Assembly: GCF_006874625.1 (NCBI RefSeq)
Contig: NZ_CP030034.1
Coordinates: 1,612,001 to 1,676,000, forward strand
Direction: 5' to 3'
DNA length: 64,000 bases
Origin: Bdellovibrio sp. NC01
GTDB lineage: Bacteria; Bdellovibrionota; Bdellovibrionia; Bdellovibrionales; Bdellovibrionaceae
This document shows positions 58,944 to 64,000 of the stretch, piece by piece. How positions within the stretch are numbered: position 1 is the first letter of the stretch; each line of letters starts with the position of its first letter. The notes below the pieces were generated by a model. It was not told the DNA's origin, made no database searches, and worked only from the letters and a program-made list of their open reading frames with translations. The position numbers were made by a program, and so were the translations under genes.

Positions 58944-61006
58944 TACTTCACTCGTTGGCCGACTTGTGCGCCTTCATCAGGAGTCAGCATGAACAAGTCA
59001 CTGCCACCAGTGCCAGCCGCCAGAACCATACCTTCAGACATGCCGAATTTCATCTTACGTGGTTTCAAATTCACGCAGACCAAAACTTTACGACCTAAAA
59101 GTTGTTCCGGTTTGTAAGCAGCTTTAATACCAGAAATGATTTGGCGGATTTCGCCATTGCCGATATCAATTTTCAAACGAAGAAGTTTGTCTGCTTCTTT
59201 GATCTCTTCGGCTTCAACGACAAGACCTACGCGCAAATCGACTTTTTCAAAATCAGCAAATTCGATTTCAGGAGCACGATCGCCTTCAGCAGCTTTTGCA
59301 GCAACGGGTGCAGCTGCTGCTTTCGCAGGAGCCGTTGAAGCGGCTTTTTTCTCAGCCTGGATCTTTTCATTGATCTGACGGCTTTCTTCAATCATCGCTT
59401 TAATCTTGTCAGCCTCGACACGAGTTGCAAGATGTTCGTATTCGTTGATTGAACGATTCGTCAAAACCGTGTTGATGTCAGACCATTTGTAATCGGCTTC
59501 GCCCAAAAGTTTTGCCACTTTTTCCGTGTAGTACGGAAGAACTGGTTTTAAGTAGATCGCAAGAATACGGAAGATATTCAAAGTTGCGGTGATCACTTGT
59601 TTTGTGCCAGCAGGATCTGTTTCCAAAGTCTTCCACGGAGCTTTTTCGTCGAAGTACTTATTGGCATCGTCAGCGATACCACGGATCTCTGTGATGGCTT
59701 TGGCAAAATCACGCGCTTCAAAGTGGGCGGCGATAGTTTCGCCACGCTCTTGAGCTGACTTGATCAGTTTTGCGCCTTCCGCATCCGGAGTGCTCATGAT
59801 GCCATCCATTTTCTTTTTCAACATCTGACCACCACGTGAACCCAAGTTTGTGATTTTACCCACAAGGTCCGAGTTTACACGGTTCACGAAATCTTCCATG
59901 TTCAAATCGATGTCATCCACAGAACTGCTGAGCTTCGTTGAATAGTAATAACGAAGATGTTCAGGATTCATGTGATTCAAGTAAGTGCGAGCTGCGATAA
60001 ATGTCCCTTTTGATTTAGACATTTTTTCGCCATTCACCATCAAGTGTCCGTGAACGAAAACTTGATTTGGGGAACGCAACTCTGCGGCTTTCAAGAATGC
60101 AGGCCAGAAGATCGTGTGGAAACGTGCGATATCCTTACCAATGAAGTGATAGATTTCGCGCGTAGGATCTTGCCAGATATCTTGCAACGTTTTGCCCTGA
60201 GCTTTTGCCCATTGCTCTGTCGAAGACATGTAACCCATCGGAGCATCAACCCAGACGTAGAAGAATTTTTTATTATCAGTTCCCGGAATCGGGAAGCCAA
60301 AGTACGGCTCATCACGAGAGATATCCAAGTCATGAAGATCTTCGTTGAACCACTCAAGCATCTTCTTAGAAATCTCCGGCGACGAGTGTTTAGGAATCCA
60401 CTCTTCTAGATATTTTTTGAAGTCGTTGAGTTTAAAGAAAATACTTTCGCTGTCTTTAAGTACTGGCGTTGTGCCGCATAAAGAACAGTGAACGTCTTTC
60501 ATATCGCTTGGTGAATAAGTTGAACCACACACGTCGCAGGAATCGCCGTATTGTTCTTTTGCGCCACACTTAGGGCACGTGCCTTTAACAAAACGATCTG
60601 GCAGGAACATTTTGTCGTGCTCACAGAAAAGCTGCTTGATCGCTTGTTTGCGGGTGTGACCGCCAGCTACGAATTTACCATAGAAGTATTCGCACAAGGC
60701 TTTGTTTTCAGCAGAGTTTGTTGAGCCGTAGTGTGAGAACTTGATTTGGAAATCAGCAAAATCCTGAGTGTGCTCTTTGTAGGATTGAGCGATCAACTGT
60801 TCTGGAGTGATTCCCAATTCACGAGCTTTCACCATGATCGGTGTACCGTGAGTGTCGTCTGCGCAAATGTAAACGCATTCGTTGCCACGCATGTTTTGGA
60901 AGCGTGTCCAGAAGTCAGCTTGAAGATACTCAACCAAGTGCCCTAAATGAATGTAGCCATTCGCGTAGGGTAGAGCAGTTGTGATCAGGATTTTACGTTG
61001 AGACAT
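58943..61006 (-). CDS. metG: Methionyl-tRNA synthetase with C-terminal tRNA-binding domain
   Basis: A 687-residue class I synthetase that charges tRNA-Met. The HIGH motif is HLGH in PYANGYIHLGHLVEY. The zinc knuckle has four CxxC pairs (CPKC, CDVC, CSLC and surroundings, about 145-178). The KMSKS loop is NGEKMSKSKGTF. An Ala/Lys-rich linker (about 555-585) joins the anticodon domain to a C-terminal OB-fold (ADFEKVDLRVGLVVEAEEI, then RQIISGIK and VCVNLKPRKMKFG) that dimerises and binds tRNA. It is the first gene of a three-gene translation operon. Confidence 0.97.
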   Translation of the reverse strand: MSQRKILITTALPYANGYIHLGHLVEYLQADFWTRFQNMRGNECVYICADDTHGTPIMVKARELGITPEQLIAQSYKEHTQDFADFQIKFSHYGSTNSAENKALCEYFYGKFVAGGHTRKQAIKQLFCEHDKMFLPDRFVKGTCPKCGAKEQYGDSCDVCGSTYSPSDMKDVHCSLCGTTPVLKDSESIFFKLNDFKKYLEEWIPKHSSPEISKKMLEWFNEDLHDLDISRDEPYFGFPIPGTDNKKFFYVWVDAPMGYMSSTEQWAKAQGKTLQDIWQDPTREIYHFIGKDIARFHTIFWPAFLKAAELRSPNQVFVHGHLMVNGEKMSKSKGTFIAARTYLNHMNPEHLRYYYSTKLSSSVDDIDLNMEDFVNRVNSDLVGKITNLGSRGGQMLKKKMDGIMSTPDAEGAKLIKSAQERGETIAAHFEARDFAKAITEIRGIADDANKYFDEKAPWKTLETDPAGTKQVITATLNIFRILAIYLKPVLPYYTEKVAKLLGEADYKWSDINTVLTNRSINEYEHLATRVEADKIKAMIEESRQINEKIQAEKKAASTAPAKAAAAPVAAKAAEGDRAPEIEFADFEKVDLRVGLVVEAEEIKEADKLLRLKIDIGNGEIRQIISGIKAAYKPEQLLGRKVLVCVNLKPRKMKFGMSEGMVLAAGTGGSDLFMLTPDEGAQVGQRVK

Positions 61007-61009
61007 AGT

Positions 61010-61888
61010 TTACTTAAACTCCACATTTCCAGAATCGAGGTGATACATCGCACGCACGATTTTTACCTCACCAGAGGTGACCGCGTCACGAAGGATTTCT
61101 GAGCGTAACAGAAGATCGCGCGCTACACCATCCACATTCGACCAGCCTTCCTCGGAAAGGTTTGGTGATTGAGGAATTCCTTTAAATTTCAAAAGGCGAG
61201 CTTTTAAATCGTTCGCAAAGCTCATCATATTGGCACTTTCCATTTGCGCACCTTCTACGACGCGTAAAGCGCTGCCAATGGCGTCACAGGACTCATGGCC
61301 TAGGACGACAACAAGATTTGCGCCGTAATTTTGCACAGCGTATTCAATACTGCCGACAACTCCAGCATCTAAAGCCTGACCCGCAGTACGAACCACAGAG
61401 ATTTCACCTAGCTTTTGGTCAAAAATAACTTCTGGTGGAACACGAGAATCACTGCAAGACAAGATCACAGAGTGAGGATGTTGTTCACTTGCAATACGCG
61501 CACGATCTTTTGCTGTCGCGCCATCTTTACGAACTGTTCCACGCATAAAACGAGTGTTTCCGTTACGCAACCAGCCCAAAGCTTTTTCCGCGGGTACTGC
61601 GCCCACTTCGCGTTTCGATTTACCGTGGGTTTTTTCGATGTGTTCAGCTGCTTGTGCTACGGCGTTTTTCATCTCTTGCGCTTGTTGTTGCGCTTCTTCT
61701 TCATTTGGATTGATAGGTGTCAGACCTTTTGCGTCTGTCGTCGTTGCTTGCGCCGGAGCTTCTTTTGCCTGGCCTGTTTTATCTTTCAACATCACTTTCG
61801 TTTCTTGTGATGGATTACGACGTTTTGAGAAGTAGGAACAAGCGGACAAATTGATCAGCGCTAGAATAAGCGCAACACGAATTAACAT
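61010..61888 (-). CDS. Lipoprotein beta-carbonic anhydrase
   Basis: From ATG 61888 (GGGAGG five bases before) the protein is 292 residues. The N-terminus MLIRVALILALINLSAC is a lipoprotein signal with lipobox LSAC, Cys17. A linker of about 85 residues rich in Gln/Ala/Glu leads to a beta-class carbonic anhydrase domain: the zinc ligands lie in SVILSCSDSRVPPE and VVLGHESCDA, with VRTAGQ between them. It interconverts CO2 and bicarbonate. Most beta-enzymes are cytoplasmic; this one should be anchored to a membrane facing the periplasm. It starts three bases from the end of metG on the same strand. Confidence 0.92.
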   Translation of the reverse strand: MLIRVALILALINLSACSYFSKRRNPSQETKVMLKDKTGQAKEAPAQATTTDAKGLTPINPNEEEAQQQAQEMKNAVAQAAEHIEKTHGKSKREVGAVPAEKALGWLRNGNTRFMRGTVRKDGATAKDRARIASEQHPHSVILSCSDSRVPPEVIFDQKLGEISVVRTAGQALDAGVVGSIEYAVQNYGANLVVVLGHESCDAIGSALRVVEGAQMESANMMSFANDLKARLLKFKGIPQSPNLSEEGWSNVDGVARDLLLRSEILRDAVTSGEVKIVRAMYHLDSGNVEFK

Positions 61889-62027
61889 TGCATCCTCCCT
61901 GATGAACATTGACTCTGATATTTTCAAGAGTTCCATCGCATCTGGTCAAATTAAAAAGCAAAAAAACTTTTCTGCCGGGCTCGTGAATTTTAGAATATGC
62001 TTTCGTCTGCAAAGAAGGAGTTTTGCG

Positions 62028-63002
62028 ATGTCGCTAGCAGTGTTGAGTCCCGAGCAAATCCAAGCGAAGCTTTTAGAGAAAAAATATCCTGCACAAGAAA
62101 CTTATTACGCAATGTATAGCACTTGGTGGGGCGGAGTCGTTAAAAACCCTTCTTTGATGATGGTTCCCATTGATGACCACCTCGTGCACAGAGGCGATGG
62201 CGTCTTTGAAGCGATCAAAGTTGTCGATGGCCGCGTTTTTTTAATTGATGAGCATCTGGCGCGCCTAGCGAAGTCCGCAGAGCTTTTATCGTTGGCTTTG
62301 CCAATGAGCATCGCTGAAATCAAACGCACGTGTCTTGAATTATCAGCCATCAGCGGTCAGCAAAACCTCATCTTGCGTCTTTACATTTCCCGCGGACCAG
62401 GTGGATTCACGACGAATCCGTATGAAAGCGTGTCTTCACAAATGTACTTGGTGGCAACGACGCTGAAGCCAATGCCCGCTGAAAAATACGAAGTGGGTGT
62501 GGCGTGTGGTAAAAGCGAGATCCCGCCGAAAGACCCATGGTTTGCGCGCATTAAAAGCTGCAACTATTTGCAAAACGTCTTGATGAAAAAAGAAAGTGTC
62601 GACCGTAAGCTTGATTTCACGGTCAGCTTCGATGCCCAAGGCAATCTGACAGAGTCGAGCACTGAAAATATCGTTATTCTGGATAAAAATGGCATTCTTG
62701 TTCGCCCAACATTGAATCAGATTTTAAAGGGCACAACAATGATGCGCTCTTTTGAATTGGCCGAAGCCCTTGTGAAGTCTGGTGATATCAAAGCCATCGA
62801 AGAGCGTAATATCAGCGAGCAAGACATCTATGCTGCTAAAGAAGTGATGATGATCGGAACGACTTTAGACGTCCTGCCGGTTTCAAGTTTTGAAGGTAAA
62901 AAAATCGGACCGGGGATTGCGGGGCCGGTTGCGAAAAAGTTGTTAGCTTTATTAAAAGAAGACATTAAAAAAGGACCGACTTCCACAGCGGTTCCTTATT
63001 AG
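62028..63002 (+). CDS. Class IV PLP aminotransferase (branched-chain aminotransferase-like)
   Basis: From ATG 62028 (AAGGAG eight bases upstream; the frame is open far upstream over the divergent gene) the protein is 324 residues. It has DDHLVHRGDGVFEAIKVVDG, an LRLYISRGPGGFT segment, the PLP lysine in RIKSCNYLQNVLMKKE, and ESSTENIVILDKNG with LKGTTMMRSFELAEA. Class IV includes branched-chain aminotransferase, D-alanine aminotransferase and 4-amino-4-deoxychorismate lyase. The three are hard to tell apart, and the absence of ilv genes nearby leaves this open. The gene is divergent from the carbonic anhydrase gene. Confidence 0.88.
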   Translation: MSLAVLSPEQIQAKLLEKKYPAQETYYAMYSTWWGGVVKNPSLMMVPIDDHLVHRGDGVFEAIKVVDGRVFLIDEHLARLAKSAELLSLALPMSIAEIKRTCLELSAISGQQNLILRLYISRGPGGFTTNPYESVSSQMYLVATTLKPMPAEKYEVGVACGKSEIPPKDPWFARIKSCNYLQNVLMKKESVDRKLDFTVSFDAQGNLTESSTENIVILDKNGILVRPTLNQILKGTTMMRSFELAEALVKSGDIKAIEERNISEQDIYAAKEVMMIGTTLDVLPVSSFEGKKIGPGIAGPVAKKLLALLKEDIKKGPTSTAVPY

Positions 63003-63018
63003 TTCGCAGATATTTCAA

Positions 63019-63050
63019 ATAAAAAAAAGCGCCGAGGTCATCGGCGCTTA
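63019..63050 (-). terminator. Rho-independent terminator of mreB
   Basis: On the minus strand, AAGCGCCGA-TGACC-TCGGCGCTT is followed by a run of T residues (A-run at 63021-63028 on the plus strand). It is a nine-base-pair stem with a long T tract, placed 15 bases after the mreB stop codon. It can also slow transcripts from the convergent aminotransferase gene. Confidence 0.92.
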
Positions 63051-63064
63051 TGCTTTCAGAAGTC

Positions 63065-64000
63065 TTAAACTTCCAATTGAATTTTATCGAGCAATTCAGG
63101 ATCGCTAAGAACCGCCTCACCGCCACGAGCAATCGCAACCAGTGGATTTTCAGCGATACGCACTGGCAGGCGCACTTCATTTTGAATGCGCAAGTCGAAA
63201 TCGCGAATCAAAGCACCACCGCCCGCAAGCACAACGCCTGATTCGATGATGTCTGAAACCAATTCTGGTGGCGTGTGTTCAAGAGCTTTGTGAATCGCAT
63301 TGATAACTTCACCAATGCAGTTATTCATCGCAAGGCCCACGTCTTCAGAGCTGACTTCGATCGTTTTATTCATACCAGTATCAGCATCGCGACCAGAGAT
63401 CGTTGCAGAACGAATGTCTTTTTTTGCAACCGCAGTACCGATTGAAACTTTCAAGTACTCAGCTGTTGTTTCGTTGATATGAAGTTTTTTGTATTTCTTA
63501 AAGTAATCAATGATCGCATCGTCGATACGGTGACCACCAACGCGTACTGCTTGGCAGTAAACGATATCAGCAAGAGCGATAACTGCAACTTCAGTTGTAC
63601 CACCGCCCATGTCGATGATCATGCAACCTTCAGCCGCTTTGACATTCAAACCAGAACCGATCGCCGCAGCCATTGGTTCATCGATCAAGAACACTTCTTT
63701 TGCGCCCGCCGTTTTGCAAGATTCGATAACTGCTTTTTTCTCTACTTCAGTCACACCGTAAGGCAAAGACACAACCACACGGGGGCGAGAGAATGTGTTT
63801 TTCACTCCCGGTTGACTTAAGAAATGTTTCAACATGACTTCAGTTGTTTCGAAGTCAGCGATCACGCCGTCACGAATTGGTTTTTGCGCGAAGATGTTAC
63901 CAGGGTTGTTTGCGAGTTTTTCCTTCGCATCGTTACCGACAGCGATCACACGTTTTTTGCCTGGGCTTGTTTGTTGGTAAGCAATCAACGAAGGTTCATT
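63065..64000 (-). CDS. mreB: Rod-shape protein MreB, 5' end beyond window
   Basis: The actin-like protein that guides lateral cell-wall synthesis. About 311 residues are visible, beginning NEPSLIAYQQ, so roughly the first 35-40 residues (including the first phosphate loop) lie outside. Present are KPIRDGVIADFETTEVMLKH, VVSLPYGVTEVEKKAV, the second phosphate loop in GCMIIDMGGGTTEVAVIAL, and the adenosine motif in ESGVVLAGGGALIRDFD. The TTG at 63988 is internal, not the start. A strong terminator follows, so mreB ends its transcript here; mreC and mreD are not downstream. Confidence 0.96.
   Translation of the reverse strand, partial: NEPSLIAYQQTSPGKKRVIAVGNDAKEKLANNPGNIFAQKPIRDGVIADFETTEVMLKHFLSQPGVKNTFSRPRVVVSLPYGVTEVEKKAVIESCKTAGAKEVFLIDEPMAAAIGSGLNVKAAEGCMIIDMGGGTTEVAVIALADIVYCQAVRVGGHRIDDAIIDYFKKYKKLHINETTAEYLKVSIGTAVAKKDIRSATISGRDADTGMNKTIEVSSEDVGLAMNNCIGEVINAIHKALEHTPPELVSDIIESGVVLAGGGALIRDFDLRIQNEVRLPVRIAENPLVAIARGGEAVLSDPELLDKIQLEV

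Noticed and set aside
1-64000. CRISPR arrays, insertion sequences, rRNA genes or complete tRNA genes
   Set aside because: No regular spaced repeats, transposase frames, rRNA-like tracts or full cloverleaf sequences were noticed in reading the window. A dedicated tRNA and repeat search was not possible here.

Overview
The window comes from a Gram-negative bacterium. It encodes outer-membrane barrels, lipid-linked O-antigen type glycosylation, MreB and many signal peptides. The overall look suggests a Bdellovibrio-type bacterium: mid-range GC, frequent GTG/TTG starts, small secreted proteins of unknown function, a membrane pyrophosphatase, an NfrB-like glycosyltransferase and a surface tail-collar protein. 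The genus call is an inference from protein character, not a database match.

Layout. (1) 1-5.5 kb: the end of a fatty-acid cis/trans isomerase, a histidine phosphatase, an EI24-family membrane protein, a Fur-family regulator and a PAS sensor kinase. A long hairpin repeat lies between the EI24 and Fur genes. (2) 5.5-9.2 kb: a complete pstSCAB phosphate transporter, with a 28-base tRNA 3' end starting at the pstB stop codon. (3) 9.3-10.1 kb: two small unknowns. (4) 10.1-43.6 kb: a very large surface-polysaccharide region. (5) 43.7-48.3 kb: metF and metH. (6) 48.3-57.4 kb: an outer-membrane protein, cysK with a structured leader, a phosphodiesterase-like protein, an ECF sigma factor with a putative membrane anti-sigma partner, a small metal-handling operon, hppA, a half-size GDT1 transporter and ExoD. 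(7) 57.4-64 kb: trmO, a TrmH-family methyltransferase, metG, a lipoprotein carbonic anhydrase, a class IV aminotransferase and mreB, which runs off the end.

How the polysaccharide genes fit together. Wzx, a Wzy_C-type ligase/polymerase, a PglC-like initiating transferase and several glycosyltransferases indicate a Wzx-dependent lipid-linked glycan. Three nucleotide-sugar routes can be read. A five-enzyme UDP-ManNAc3NAcA pathway (WbpA, B, D, E, I types) is scattered over 15 kb. A PglF/PglE/PglC set lacks the PglD acetyltransferase, but the locus has a formyltransferase that could finish the same amino sugar. A CDP-glucose 4,6-dehydratase branch lacks RfbH. Two operons, 25.7-30.8 kb on the plus strand and 36.2-30.8 kb on the minus strand, converge head-on, and much of this block is visibly AT-richer than the flanks. 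A separate three-gene cassette (11.4-14.3 kb: barrel, NfrB-like synthase, small anchored protein) looks like an independent exopolysaccharide synthesis and export unit, and is the best candidate here for an uncharacterised system.

No CRISPR array, insertion sequence, rRNA or complete tRNA gene was seen.
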